64,000 nucleotides of DNA from Viridibacillus soli (GCF_016612995.1 NZ_JAEOAH010000008.1:1-64000); one strand, 5' to 3'. Shown: positions 16,799 to 26,053, counted from the stretch's first letter. Notes: a model not told the origin generated them from the letters alone. Program-made: numbers and translations.

Positions 16799-18616
16799 TT
16801 ATTTAACGCTTGTTTCGATCTCAGCTGTTAGTGCTTCTAATTGCTCTATTAGATCACCAATAAAGGAAATTGTATCAAGAAGAGGTTGATCTGTCGTAAT
16901 ATCGACTCCGGCCATCCCGGCAAGCTCTACAGGCGTTTTAGTGCCACCTGCTTGTAATACTTCTAACCAGTTATCAACAGCGGGTTGACCTTCATTTAAA
17001 ATGCGATGTGACACTTGTGTAGAAATTGTTAGCCCAGCGCTATATGTGTAAGGATATAAGCCCATATAATAGTGAGGTTGGCGCATCCAAGTAAGTTCTG
17101 CACCTTCCGTAATTTCCACTGCGTCACCCCAGAAATCTTCTAGTACATCACGTTTTATACGATTTAATACGTTGGCATTTACGCTCTCACCAGCATCGAT
17201 TTTATCATACACTTTTCGTTGATATGCCGCTTCTAACAAATGAGTGACAAAATTATGGTAATACGTGCGGGAAATAATTGATGAGATGACCCAACGTTTA
17301 AAGCGAGCATCTGTCGCCGTTTCTAATAAGTAATTTGCCATTAGCATTTCATTCATTGTAGAAGGAGCCTCAATGAAATACGTGGAAGGGCGACTGTTAA
17401 AAAGTGATTGTTTCTTATGCGCATTTACAAAATGTCCTGCATGACCCAGTTCATGGGCTAAAACAAAGACCTCATTCATGCGACTCGTCCATGAAATCAA
17501 AATATATGGATGATATCCATAAGGGCTTGAACAGAAGGCGCCTGTCGATTTCCCTTCATTTTGTGCAAAATCAATCCAGCGCTCACTATATGATTTTTCA
17601 ATCATTTCCATATAATCTTCGCCCATAACGCTAAGTGCTTTTTCAATATAATTCTTGGATTCTTCTACCGTTATCATAGGTTCAAATTCAGGGTCTAAGG
17701 AGATTTTTAAATCAGCAAACGTCATTTTATCTAAATTATGCACTTTTTGTAACAGCTTAGCATAGCGTCGCATATGTGGTGCTAATTCTGTAGTAATTAA
17801 ATCGATTTGTCGGTTATATAATGTACGGTCGACCTCTTGATCAAATAGTAAGTAATCTGTAACAGATTCATAGCCCCGTAAATCAGACAGTGTTTTTTCA
17901 GTCGTCACATGTGTGTTATATGTTTTAGCAGTTGTATGTTGATATTCACGAAGTTTATTTGAAAAAGCTTCAAATGCTGCACGACGAATGTTAACATCAG
18001 TTTCCAATTCCCAGTCACCTTCGAATAAACTGTAATTTAAAGGGAACGATTCTCCATTTGCAGTAAAGTTGTCAAATTTCATGTCCACAAGTTTTGTCGT
18101 ATTATATAGCTCATAAGGCGCATCAAAAGAGGAGCTAAGTGCTGCTAATGTTTTTTCAACTTCAGGGTGTAACTGATATGCCTTTTTCTTGATTATTTGA
18201 TGAATATAGTTTTTAAATTGCGGAGCAATAGCAGTAGCTTCTTCTAAAATTTCAGTAGAAAGCGCAGAAATATCACTATCTACAAATGATAATTGACTGC
18301 CAACTTTAGAAGCGACCGAACCAAATTTACTTGCACGCATTTGAGCTTCATCATTCGTTTTATCCACTTCAAAAGAAAGGCTAGCATATGCACTATAAGG
18401 AACAAACTTCACGTATAGTTGTTCATAGTCCGTCAATACTTGTACGACAGCTTCAGCATCCGTAATGTTGCCAGCGTATTTTTGATTGAATGCAAGGGCG
18501 TCTTGTTCAACTTCAGCAATGCCTGCGAAAAAAGCTTCATCTGAAGCAATAAGAGGGGATAAATCCCAAGTTTGTTCTACTGGTATTTCAATACGTGGTG
18601 GAAAACTCTTTTTCAT
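16799..18616 (-). CDS. pepF: Oligoendopeptidase F (M3B zinc peptidase)
   Basis: A 605-residue cytoplasmic metallopeptidase, the usual length of PepF. The zinc motif HExxH is in VLAHELGHAGHF near residues 384-395, and the third-ligand helix follows in FIEAPSTMNEMLMANYLL (Glu in the EAPST segment). It cleaves short peptides, taking part in peptide turnover. ATG at 18616 follows GGGAGAGA; an upstream in-frame ATG at 18670 lacks a ribosome binding site. Monocistronic with its own terminator. Confidence 0.95.
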   Translation of the reverse strand: MKKSFPPRIEIPVEQTWDLSPLIASDEAFFAGIAEVEQDALAFNQKYAGNITDAEAVVQVLTDYEQLYVKFVPYSAYASLSFEVDKTNDEAQMRASKFGSVASKVGSQLSFVDSDISALSTEILEEATAIAPQFKNYIHQIIKKKAYQLHPEVEKTLAALSSSFDAPYELYNTTKLVDMKFDNFTANGESFPLNYSLFEGDWELETDVNIRRAAFEAFSNKLREYQHTTAKTYNTHVTTEKTLSDLRGYESVTDYLLFDQEVDRTLYNRQIDLITTELAPHMRRYAKLLQKVHNLDKMTFADLKISLDPEFEPMITVEESKNYIEKALSVMGEDYMEMIEKSYSERWIDFAQNEGKSTGAFCSSPYGYHPYILISWTSRMNEVFVLAHELGHAGHFVNAHKKQSLFNSRPSTYFIEAPSTMNEMLMANYLLETATDARFKRWVISSIISRTYYHNFVTHLLEAAYQRKVYDKIDAGESVNANVLNRIKRDVLEDFWGDAVEITEGAELTWMRQPHYYMGLYPYTYSAGLTISTQVSHRILNEGQPAVDNWLEVLQAGGTKTPVELAGMAGVDITTDQPLLDTISFIGDLIEQLEALTAEIETSVK

Positions 18617-18716
18617 ATTAAATCTCTCCCTTAATATTACGAATCTCGAATTAACTCTATTATATTTCAAATATTTAGTAAAGTAAAATAATTTATAAGA
18701 TATAGTATTGTTCCAT

Positions 18717-18746
18717 CAAAAAAGCTAGCCAAATGATATGGCTAGC
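18717..18746 (-). terminator. Terminator of the purC-like gene
   Basis: AGCTAGCCA / GGCTAGCT stem; followed on the minus strand by TTTTTTGATGG. Confidence 0.85.
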
Positions 18747-18758
18747 TCTAGGTAATGC

Positions 18759-19445
18759 TTATTTTGCAAGCATTATTTTTTCTAGTTGTAATGGCTCAAT
18801 ATATTCTGAACCTTTATAAGCGCGCATATTACCGCCAGAAATTTCATCGATTAATAAAATTTCACCAGTTTCTGCATCGCGACCAAATTCTAACTTAATA
18901 TCATAAAGTTCCAAACCTTTTTTAGCTAGTTCAGCTTTGACAAAGTTTGAAATTTCTACTGTACGTTGTTTCAAAATTGCATATTCTTCAAGAGTTAGAA
19001 GATTAAGCTCAGCTAATGCATCGGCTGAGATTGGTGGATCTAGACGATCATCATCCTTAATCGTAACTTCAACGAAAGAATCTAGTGTTTGACCTTCTTC
19101 TATATAAGCACCGTAGCGGCGTAAAAAGCTACCTACAGCACGGAATCGGCAAATAACTTCAAGACCTTTACCAAATACAGTTGCTGGTTTTACTGTCATA
19201 GTAGCATTTTCGATATCGGAAGAAATAAAATGAGTAGGGACATCAATTGCATTTAACTTTTTGTAGAAGAATGTAGTAAGACTTAAACCTGCACGCCCTG
19301 CGCCATCAATTGTTAAGCCTACAGTATTAGCACCAGGATCAAATACACCATTTTCACCTGTAACATCATCTTTAAATTTTAATAATAAAGTGCCAACCTC
19401 TAGTTGATATACATCTTTTGTTTTTCCTTGATATTTAAGTTCCAT
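18759..19445 (-). CDS. PurC-like SAICAR synthetase paralogue
   Basis: A 228-residue protein with the overall order of PurC (phosphoribosylaminoimidazole-succinocarboxamide synthase): ELKYQGKTKDVYQ at the start, VPTHFI near 70, and YDIKLEFGRDAETGEILLID near 195. Several active-site segments differ from standard PurC: the early KDDxTAFNG region reads KDDVTGENGVFDPGANTVG, the RNxAAGS segment reads CRFRAVGSFLRRYG, and the end DEISPDTxR reads DEISGGNMR. It is monocistronic, outside any purine operon. It may be a functional but diverged PurC or a paralogue acting on another substrate; the sequence does not decide. ATG at 19445 follows GGAGG. Confidence 0.75.
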   Translation of the reverse strand: MELKYQGKTKDVYQLEVGTLLLKFKDDVTGENGVFDPGANTVGLTIDGAGRAGLSLTTFFYKKLNAIDVPTHFISSDIENATMTVKPATVFGKGLEVICRFRAVGSFLRRYGAYIEEGQTLDSFVEVTIKDDDRLDPPISADALAELNLLTLEEYAILKQRTVEISNFVKAELAKKGLELYDIKLEFGRDAETGEILLIDEISGGNMRAYKGSEYIEPLQLEKIMLAK

Positions 19446-19550
19446 ACATTTAGCCTCCGTTTCAATGTTATTGTAAAGTAATTAAATCATAAATGAAAGT
19501 TTTTTTCATAATAAAGGGAAAACAATGTAAAAAAGACGAATAATCATCGA

Positions 19551-19581
19551 AAAAGCAGTAAACCCATTTGGATTTACTGCT
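19551..19581 (-). terminator. Terminator of gdhA
   Basis: Perfect AGCAGTAAA / TTTACTGCT stem; on the minus strand followed by TTTTTCG. Lies 30 bp after the gdhA stop. Confidence 0.8.
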
Positions 19582-19610
19582 TTGAAGCTTATATGATAGA
19601 AATGTTACAC

Positions 19611-20984
19611 TTAAATAACACCTTGAGCAACCATTGCATCTGCTACTTTTAAGAAACCGGCGATATTGGCGCCAATTAGTAAATTGCCTTCATAGCCGAA
19701 TTCTTTTGCAGCATCTACACTGTTTTTATAAATTGATTTCATAATTTCATGTAATTTCTCATCAACTTCTTCAAATGACCAGAAGTGACGCATGCTGTTT
19801 TGAGACATTTCAAGAGCAGAAACAGCTACACCACCAGCATTAGCTGCTTTAGCAGGGGCAAATAAAATATTATTGTCAAAATACACTTTGATTGCTTGCA
19901 GTGTTGAAGGCATGTTAGCACCTTCACCGATCACTTTCACACCATTTGCAACAAGTACTTTAGCTGATTCTTCATCAATTTCATTTTGAGTAGCACAAGG
20001 TAGTGCTATGTCACACGGAATAGACCAAATACCTGAACAGCCGTCTGTATAAGTTGCACCAGGATGACGCTCAACATATTCTTTAATGCGACCATGCTCA
20101 ACTTCTTTAATTTGTTTAACAGTATCCAAGTTAATACCAGTTGGATCAAAGATATAGCCGTTAGAATCGCTACATGCCACCACTTTCGCACCTAATTGCT
20201 GTGCTTTTTCAATAGCATAAACTGAAACGTTACCAGAACCAGAAACGATAACATTGGTATCTTGGAAAGTCATATCAATTTCTTTTAACATTTCTTGTAC
20301 GAAGTAAACAGTACCATAGCCAGTAGCTTCTTTACGTGCTAAACTACCACCAAAGCGCGGCAATTTACCTGTAATAACGCCTGCTTCATAAGCGCCGCGA
20401 ATACGGTTGTATTGACCGAATAGGAAGCCGATTTCACGAGCTCCTACACCGATGTCACCAGCAGGAACATCGACATCAGGACCGATATATTTATGTAATT
20501 CTGTCATGAAAGCTTGACAGAAACGCATAATTTCAGCATCAGATTTACCTTTAGGATCGAAATCCGAACCACCTTTTGCACCCCCAATAGGTTGGCCAGT
20601 TAACGAGTTTTTGAAAATTTGTTCAAAACCTAGGAATTTAATAATACTTTCATTTACCGATGGATGGAAACGAAGTCCGCCTTTGTAAGGTCCAATTGCA
20701 CTGCTGTATTGTACACGGTAACCACGGTTAACTTGTACTTTACCGCTTTCATCAACCCATGAAACACGGAATTTAACAACGCGCTCTGGTTCAACGATAC
20801 GTTCTAAAAGGCTAGCCTGCATATACTCAGGACGCTTAGCAAAAACAGGAGTTAAAGAATAGATAATCTCTTTAACAGCTTGTAAAAACTCAGGTTCATG
20901 TGAGTGATGTGCTTTTAATTTGCTAAACACATCATCGATATATTGTGTTGCGATTTGCTGTGACTCTGTCGTAATTGTGACCAT
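19611..20984 (-). CDS. gdhA: NADP-specific glutamate dehydrogenase
   Basis: A 457-residue hexameric-type enzyme that makes glutamate from 2-oxoglutarate, ammonia and NADPH. The substrate region GPYKGGLRFHPSVNESIIKF is near 90-110 and the catalytic lysine lies in PIGGAKGGSDFDP near 125-137. The Rossmann motif VSGSGNVSVYAIEKA (about 237-251) is the GSGNV variant common in NADP-type enzymes. Length and the N-terminal extension before the substrate domain match the 450-residue bacterial NADP enzyme rather than the NAD enzymes RocG/GudB. ATG at 20984 follows GGGGGG. Monocistronic. Confidence 0.93.
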   Translation of the reverse strand: MVTITTESQQIATQYIDDVFSKLKAHHSHEPEFLQAVKEIIYSLTPVFAKRPEYMQASLLERIVEPERVVKFRVSWVDESGKVQVNRGYRVQYSSAIGPYKGGLRFHPSVNESIIKFLGFEQIFKNSLTGQPIGGAKGGSDFDPKGKSDAEIMRFCQAFMTELHKYIGPDVDVPAGDIGVGAREIGFLFGQYNRIRGAYEAGVITGKLPRFGGSLARKEATGYGTVYFVQEMLKEIDMTFQDTNVIVSGSGNVSVYAIEKAQQLGAKVVACSDSNGYIFDPTGINLDTVKQIKEVEHGRIKEYVERHPGATYTDGCSGIWSIPCDIALPCATQNEIDEESAKVLVANGVKVIGEGANMPSTLQAIKVYFDNNILFAPAKAANAGGVAVSALEMSQNSMRHFWSFEEVDEKLHEIMKSIYKNSVDAAKEFGYEGNLLIGANIAGFLKVADAMVAQGVI

Positions 20985-21180
20985 TTGAATACCCCCCAGT
21001 AATCTTTTAAGACCTATTCCAATATATTAGCGTTATTTTTCTAATAATTCAATATTATCATTTTATAAATATACAGAAACAAGTAATAATTATACATGAA
21101 GTGGTATCAAAAGAGACAATTAAGAAATATCTTACAAATGTTAATGTTCTTTAAATAAAATGTAAAAGAGGTAATGATAA

Positions 21181-21627
21181 GTGAGCCATATTTTAATAGA
21201 TGCTGATGGTTGCCCCGTTGTTGATTTAACAATAAAGATAGCGAAGGAATTTCAGTTAAAAGTAACAATTTTTTGTGATACTGCCCATCAAATTGAGCGT
21301 GAAGGAGCTGACACGGTCATCGTATCGAAGGGGAGCGATGCCGTGGATTTTGTACTAGTTAACCGCTTACAAAAAGGCGATATAGTCGTTACCCAGGATT
21401 ACGGTTTAGCAGCTATGGTTTTAGCAAAATCAGGGTATGCCATTGATCAAAATGGAAGAAATTACACGTCGGAAAATATCGAACAATTACTTTATACACG
21501 CCATCTCGGGCAAAAAATCCGCCAGGCTGGAGGCCGTACGAAGGGACCGAAAAAACGTTCCAAAGAGGCGAATTTAGAATTTACTAATGCTTTTCGCCGT
21601 TTATGCAAAGAGATTTTGACAAAATAG
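21181..21627 (+). CDS. yqxD: YaiI/YqxD family protein (UPF0178, PIN-like)
   Basis: A 148-residue cytoplasmic protein of the DUF188 family. Characteristic segments are ILIDADGCPV at residues 4-13, the TQDYGLAAM stretch near 77-86 and the closing RQAGGRTKGPKKRS near 113-126. The family has a PIN-like fold with conserved Asp residues and is suspected to be a nuclease, but no activity is established. GTG at 21181 lies 8 bp after AAGAGG. It is followed after 20 bp by dsdA, probably in one transcript. Confidence 0.85.
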   Translation: MSHILIDADGCPVVDLTIKIAKEFQLKVTIFCDTAHQIEREGADTVIVSKGSDAVDFVLVNRLQKGDIVVTQDYGLAAMVLAKSGYAIDQNGRNYTSENIEQLLYTRHLGQKIRQAGGRTKGPKKRSKEANLEFTNAFRRLCKEILTK

Positions 21628-21647
21628 TGAACTTGGAGGAAGTATAA

Positions 21648-22979
21648 ATGCTTAATGTGAAATTAGGTAGTTTAGTTAACGATTTTCCAGACTTGGAGAA
21701 AGTTATGACACTCCAAGAAATACTTTGGGTAAACGGGAAGTTTAACGTACAAGCAGGGATTAATCATGCTGACGAAAGCATAAACCAAATTGCTATTGAT
21801 GATGCAGCAGGAAGGCTTCAACGTTTTGCCCCGTTTATAGCGAATGCTTTCCCTGAGACAGCTTTGTCAAAGGGGATTATTGAATCGGAAATTATGGTAA
21901 TAAATGAGATGAAGAGCGTTTTAAAGTCCCGTTATGATGTCGCTATCGAAGGAAAGCTACTATTGAAATGTGACAATGCACTACCAATTTCAGGCTCCAT
22001 TAAAGCACGTGGAGGTATTTACGAAGTGCTAAAACATGCGGAAAAACTAGCGCTAGAAGCGGGCCTTCTTTCTATAGAAGAGCCGTACGAATTGTTTGCT
22101 TCTGAAAAAGTTCGCGCATTTTTTTCAAAATATTCTATTGCTGTTGGATCGACAGGGAATTTAGGCTTGAGTATTGGTATTATGAGCGCAAAGCTTGGCT
22201 TCCAAGTAACTGTACATATGTCGGCTGATGCAAAAGAGTGGAAAAAGGCATTACTGAGAGAAAAAGGTGTCTCAGTCGTGGAATATGAAACGGATTATAG
22301 CTTAGCGGTTGAAAAGGGCAGGGAGCAAGCGGAAAGTGATCCGATGTGCTATTTTATCGACGATGAAAATTCCAAGGACTTGTTTTTGGGTTATGCCGTA
22401 GCTGCTTCAAGATTGAAATCCCAGTTAAATGCAATGAACATTATAGTCGATGCAGAGCACCCTCTATTTGTTTATTTACCATGTGGTGTTGGCGGCGGCC
22501 CTGGTGGTGTCGCATATGGTTTGAAATCGGAATTTGGCGAGCATGTCTATAGCTTTTTTGCAGAGCCTACGAATGCCCCTTGTATGATGATTGGTATGAT
22601 GACTGGATTACATGATGGTATTGCCGTGGAGGACTTAGGTATTGAACAAAAAACAGAAGCAGATGGTCTAGCAGTGGGGAGAGCTTCAGGTTTTGTAGGT
22701 CGGATAATGGAGCCACTTCTTGCCGGTTGTTATACCATTACAGATGATGAAATGTTGACATTACTTCGAGAGCTGAAAGTTCGCGAGGATATTTTCTTAG
22801 AGCCTTCTGCATTAGCTGGTATGAAAGGGCCGGTTATATTAGAAAAAGAAGGGCAAGCATTTTTAGCGAAGCAGGGGCTTAATATGAAAATGGCAAGTGC
22901 AACACATATTGTGTGGGCAACGGGTGGTAATATGGTGCCGGATGAATTACAGGAGCAGTATTTGAATGGAAAATACTAA
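21648..22979 (+). CDS. dsdA: D-serine dehydratase
   Basis: A 443-residue fold-type II PLP enzyme that converts D-serine to pyruvate and ammonia. The PLP lysine lies in [14 protein letters not shown] near residues 113-126, and the phosphate-binding glycine loop is [15 protein letters not shown] near 278-292. Family segment [11 protein letters not shown] is near 166. Length fits the bacterial monomeric enzyme. ATG at 21648 has TTGGAGGA upstream and follows yqxD by 20 bp. It may detoxify D-serine or use it as carbon source; no LysR-type dsdC regulator is adjacent. Confidence 0.93.
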   Translation: MLNVKLGSLVNDFPDLEKVMTLQEILWVNGKFNVQAGINHADESINQIAIDDAAGRLQRFAPFIANAFPETALSKGIIESEIMVINEMKSVLKSRYDVAIEGKLLLKCDNALPISGSIKARGGIYEVLKHAEKLALEAGLLSIEEPYELFASEKVRAFFSKYSIAVGSTGNLGLSIGIMSAKLGFQVTVHMSADAKEWKKALLREKGVSVVEYETDYSLAVEKGREQAESDPMCYFIDDENSKDLFLGYAVAASRLKSQLNAMNIIVDAEHPLFVYLPCGVGGGPGGVAYGLKSEFGEHVYSFFAEPTNAPCMMIGMMTGLHDGIAVEDLGIEQKTEADGLAVGRASGFVGRIMEPLLAGCYTITDDEMLTLLRELKVREDIFLEPSALAGMKGPVILEKEGQAFLAKQGLNMKMASATHIVWATGGNMVPDELQEQYLNGKY

Positions 22980-23039
22980 AATAAGTGGAATTTTCAATTA
23001 TTTCATTTCAGTTATCCCTTTTTATGGTAAAATATTAAA

Positions 23040-23077
23040 AGGAGGTTAGAATAGATAGAAATCTCCTACACAGGAGG
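23040..23077 (+). promoter_or_regulatory. Possible ribosome-binding-site hairpin before the serine hydrolase gene
   Basis: The real ribosome binding site AGGAGG (23072-23077) is preceded by CTCCT (23063-23067) with only four bases between, and a further AGGAGG lies at 23040-23045. CTCCT can pair with either AGGAGG copy, so the two pairings exclude each other. This could modulate translation; it is an observation without functional evidence. Confidence 0.3.
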
Positions 23078-23084
23078 ATTACAT

Positions 23085-24110
23085 ATGAAACAAGAAAAAC
23101 TGTTAAAGAAGATACAATCTGTTCAACAAGCTATTCCTTTTTCAGGTACCATATTTGCGAAGCAGGGAACAGATGAACTAGCTAGTTTAAGCTACGGATA
23201 TGCTAATCGAAGTGAAAAAATCGAAAATGAAGCAAATACAAAATACGGTATCGCCTCAGGCTGCAAAATTTTCACAGCTATCGCTATTTGCCAGCTTGTC
23301 GAAAAAGGAGAACTCTCTTTTGAATCGAAATTAAAAGATTGTTTAGCAGTTGAATTCCCATATTTTGATGAAAATATAACAGTCCACCATTTGCTTTCGC
23401 ATACTTCTGGTGTTCCGGATTATTTTGATGAAGAAGTGATGGATGATTTTGAAGAACTATGGATTAAGACACCTATGTATCATATAAGAAGATTACAAGA
23501 TTTCTTACCATTGTTTCAACAAGAGCAAATGAAATATCCTGCAGGTGCAAAATTCCAATACAATAATTCCGGCTACATTTTGTTAGGGCTGATTATTGAA
23601 CAGATGAGTGGTATAAGTTTCAGTGAATATGTTGAAAAGAATATTTTCCAACGTGCTAGTATGCAAGATTCAGGTTATTTCGAGATGGATGCATTGCCTG
23701 CAAAAACAGCGGTTGGGTATATCGATCACGCAGACGGTTCATGGAAAACGAATATTTACTCTCTACCTGTAAAGGGAGGCTCAGACGGTGGAGCTTATGT
23801 AACGGCAACAGATATGATGAAGCTATGGGAAGCGTTGACAAACTTTACTCTTTTGTCTCAGAACATAACAACTCAAATGTTAACACCATATGCCCATGAA
23901 GAGGATGGATTATCCTATGGCTACGGAATTTGGATTGAAACAAATGGTGAAGAAATTTCTAAGTATTTGTTAATGGGTTATGATCCAGGTGTCAATTTTC
24001 ATGCTGCATTTTACCCTAAGCAAAATCGCAAAATCGTTGTCTGCGTCAACACCTCTGAAGGAGCTTATGATATGATTTCAGGGATTGAGGAAGTGCTTTC
24101 TAGTTACTGA
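23085..24110 (+). CDS. Serine hydrolase of the beta-lactamase class C / PBP4* family
   Basis: A 341-residue protein of the beta-lactamase family (PF00144 type). The catalytic S-x-x-K is IASGCKIF (Ser58, Lys61), the tyrosine motif is FQYNNSGY near 155-162 (Y-N-N), and LLSHTSGVPDYF near 104 is the conserved neighbouring loop. The KTG-like third motif is weak. There is no signal peptide or membrane anchor, so it probably acts in the cytoplasm on esters or D-amino acid peptides rather than as an antibiotic-degrading enzyme. ATG at 23085 follows AGGAGG. Substrate unknown. Confidence 0.8.
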   Translation: MKQEKLLKKIQSVQQAIPFSGTIFAKQGTDELASLSYGYANRSEKIENEANTKYGIASGCKIFTAIAICQLVEKGELSFESKLKDCLAVEFPYFDENITVHHLLSHTSGVPDYFDEEVMDDFEELWIKTPMYHIRRLQDFLPLFQQEQMKYPAGAKFQYNNSGYILLGLIIEQMSGISFSEYVEKNIFQRASMQDSGYFEMDALPAKTAVGYIDHADGSWKTNIYSLPVKGGSDGGAYVTATDMMKLWEALTNFTLLSQNITTQMLTPYAHEEDGLSYGYGIWIETNGEEISKYLLMGYDPGVNFHAAFYPKQNRKIVVCVNTSEGAYDMISGIEEVLSSY

Positions 24111-24216
24111 AATATAAGAGCTAGACAAAATCTCCAACAAATATACTTTTATTAGAAGATATTATATAGAATTTATTGAAATAAATATCGATGGTATTTT
24201 GAATGAGGTGAATCTT

Positions 24217-24407
24217 TTGAAGAATGACGAATTTGCTGCGGGATTTAAACGATCAGATAAATTATCAGCAAGTATTTTTGCTGTTCCTCAATTATTAGCT
24301 ATTTTAATGGTGAATCAGTTTTGCTTAGTAAGATAATATTTGCATTAGTATGCTTGATAGCATCTAGTCTACTTTGGATAAGGGGTAAAAAAGAGGATGA
24401 GAAATGA
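24217..24407 (+). pseudogene. Small two-helix membrane protein, frameshifted
   Basis: TTG at 24217 follows GAGGTG and opens KNDEFAAGFKRSDKLSASIF and AVPQLLAIL; the frame then breaks near TTTTAATGG (about 24303). One base over, it continues FNGESVLLSKIIFALVCLIA and SSLLWIRGKKEDEK to TGA at 24407. Joined, this would be a 63-residue protein with two hydrophobic segments. I do not recognise a family. Loss of one base or a sequencing error would both explain it. Confidence 0.4.
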
Positions 24408-24504
24408 TAATTTTCTTTTTTGTTAGGAATTATCAGTAACATATTTCTTGGGAAAATTGAGTGAAGAGTAGAATGAGCAGTACTATTTTTCAAATGATAT
24501 AGAA

Positions 24505-24553
24505 TAAAAAGCGTCCATTAAAGTTAGTTTACGACTTAAATGGACGTTTTCTT
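24505..24553 (-). terminator. Terminator of the squalene/phytoene synthase family gene
   Basis: GCGTCCATT...AAATGGACG stem with further pairing inside; on the minus strand it ends in CTTTTTATTC. Six bases beyond the gene end. Confidence 0.75.
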
Positions 24554-24558
24554 GTTTG

Positions 24559-25380
24559 CTAATCGGCCTGCGTTACTTCCTCAACAGTTTGTTCAACTTC
24601 TTGACGTGACATTTTCTCATGACCGTTACGCATTGCTTGAAGTGTTTTGTGTGCAAGAGCTAAAGGGATTTTACAGAACATTAAGATGCTGCGTTTTTTT
24701 ATGCTTTTATTGTACAAATCACCTTTTGCTAGGTTTTCCTCAGCGTATTTGAATAAATCATCGCGTGTCCAACCTTCTGGCATGAAGCTCACTCCGCGTT
24801 TATCGTCTTCATCTTGATTACGTAGAATGTTAACGGCTTGTAAACCTCGTCCGTAGCCGATTGCTAGTTCACGGTCTGTTTCAATGCCAGCTCCCCAGCG
24901 CCAAATATCTGATAGCATTGTCCCTACAAGACCTGCTACATAGTATGTGTAGTCATCTAAATCTTCTCTAGTTTTAACAACCCAATTTTTATCTGTCCAT
25001 TTAGCCATTCCTTCAGCCATTTCACTTGTTGATGCAGCAATTGTTTTACGAATGCCTTCAGGACAAAGAGTTAGCCAATCACCAAGTCGAATGGTTACTT
25101 CAGGTAGTATGTTTTCATATGGTTTGACTAATGATAAGTAAGCTTCGTTATCAAATGGTTTTAGTAACATGGCACTTACTTGACGTAGAAGGTCGCTTTT
25201 TACGGCGCTATCTAAATCTTCATGGTCTTCAATTTCATCGATGGCGCGCATGCATAAATATGCCGTTGCAACAGTTGTTTTCATTTCTTTTTGCAAAAAT
25301 GTAATGGGAATAAAAAATGTGCGACTTGTTGCTTTTAAAACGTTCATCGCTTCTTTATAGAGTGCTTTTTGTTCTGTCAA
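24559..25380 (-). CDS. Squalene/phytoene synthase family protein
   Basis: A 273-residue head-to-head prenyl transferase-like protein. The first aspartate-rich motif is RAIDEIED (Asp48 and Asp52), the second is ILRNQDEDDKRGVSFMPEGW near residues 185-205, and SRTFFIP near 19-25 is the conserved N-terminal diphosphate-binding segment. Enzymes of this family condense two prenyl diphosphates to squalene, dehydrosqualene or phytoene. TTG at 25380 follows GGAGGA at 7 bp, which fits best. No desaturase, cyclase or other carotenoid gene is adjacent, so the product is unknown. Confidence 0.8.
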   Translation of the reverse strand: MTEQKALYKEAMNVLKATSRTFFIPITFLQKEMKTTVATAYLCMRAIDEIEDHEDLDSAVKSDLLRQVSAMLLKPFDNEAYLSLVKPYENILPEVTIRLGDWLTLCPEGIRKTIAASTSEMAEGMAKWTDKNWVVKTREDLDDYTYYVAGLVGTMLSDIWRWGAGIETDRELAIGYGRGLQAVNILRNQDEDDKRGVSFMPEGWTRDDLFKYAEENLAKGDLYNKSIKKRSILMFCKIPLALAHKTLQAMRNGHEKMSRQEVEQTVEEVTQAD

Positions 25381-25573
25381 TTTGTCTTCCTCCGTTCAAT
25401 CAAAAAAACGTTCAATACTATCGTATATCAAATGTCGAAAAAGATACAACTAAATCTATGGAAGTCGAAGCAGATTTTTTATAATGGTTAGTAAATCATG
25501 ATGATATTTAGATATCTAAATATTATCGGCATACATAGATTTTTAGATATCTAAATATTTTCTTTAAAAATAG

Positions 25574-25747
25574 TCAGGCGTGTTGATTACGCAATTTTAA
25601 CCATTACTATTAAAGTGGTAGGTTGATTTCCGCTACGGGATGCTCGCTTTCCGCGGGCAGGCACCGAGCTGCTTCCTTCGCTCCGTGCAGTGTCTCGGTT
25701 CGCTTTCATTTCCTGCAGGAGTCGAGCACCCTCCGCTATAATCAACT
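25574..25747 (+). repeat. Dispersed repeat, copy 1 (inverted relative to copy 2 at 45274)
   Basis: About 174 bp starting TCAGGCGTGTTGATTA and ending CCCTCCGCTATAATCAACT. It reads GTGGTAGGTTGATTTCCGCT, then GGGATGCTCGCTTTCCGCGG and GCAGGAGTCGAGCACCCTCC. The reverse complement of 45274-45409 matches closely over most of the length, but this copy has about 40 extra bases in the middle (the part around CCGAGCTGCTTCC). Similar GC-rich repeats are scattered in Bacillaceae genomes. Internal complementarity (GCGGA.. and ..TCCGC ends) suggests a folded RNA or a miniature mobile element. No coding frame. Confidence 0.8.
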
Positions 25748-25764
25748 AGAAAATAGTAACTTAA

Positions 25765-25930
25765 ATGGTTAGACTAGATAACAAAGTAGCAATCGTAGCA
25801 GGAGGTGCATCAGGTATCGGAGAAAAAATGGTAGAACTTCGCTCGAGAAGGTGCAATTGGTATCGCTGCTGATATTAATGAAGTTGCAATCGATAAGGGT
25901 AAAAATATTTTCGGTATGAAATTAAACTAT
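25765..25930 (+). pseudogene. Short-chain dehydrogenase, N-terminal remnant
   Basis: ATG at 25765 opens MVRLDNKVAIVAGGASGIGE, the NAD(P)-binding GxxxGIG motif of short-chain dehydrogenases. After 25 codons the frame breaks; one base over it continues FAREGAIGIAADINEVAIDK and then degenerates by 25935. The matching middle and C-terminal part lies at 26505-26950, separated by about 570 bp. Confidence 0.65.
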
Positions 25931-26006
25931 GGATGAAGGTAAATGGAGATAAATGGTGTTTTTTTGATAAGAAAAAAGATTAATCCTCTTGTCTATTAAA
26001 GCGTAC

Positions 26007-26053
26007 AAAGAGCATGTTTTTAAACAAAGCTTGATTAAAACATGCTCTTTCAT
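26007..26053 (-). terminator. Inverted repeat, possible terminator
   Basis: AAAGAGCATGTTTTAA pairs with TTAAAACATGCTCTTT around ACAAAGCTTGA. The T-tract is weak in both directions; it lies about 130 bp beyond the small membrane gene at 26185 and inside the disrupted dehydrogenase region. Confidence 0.4.
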
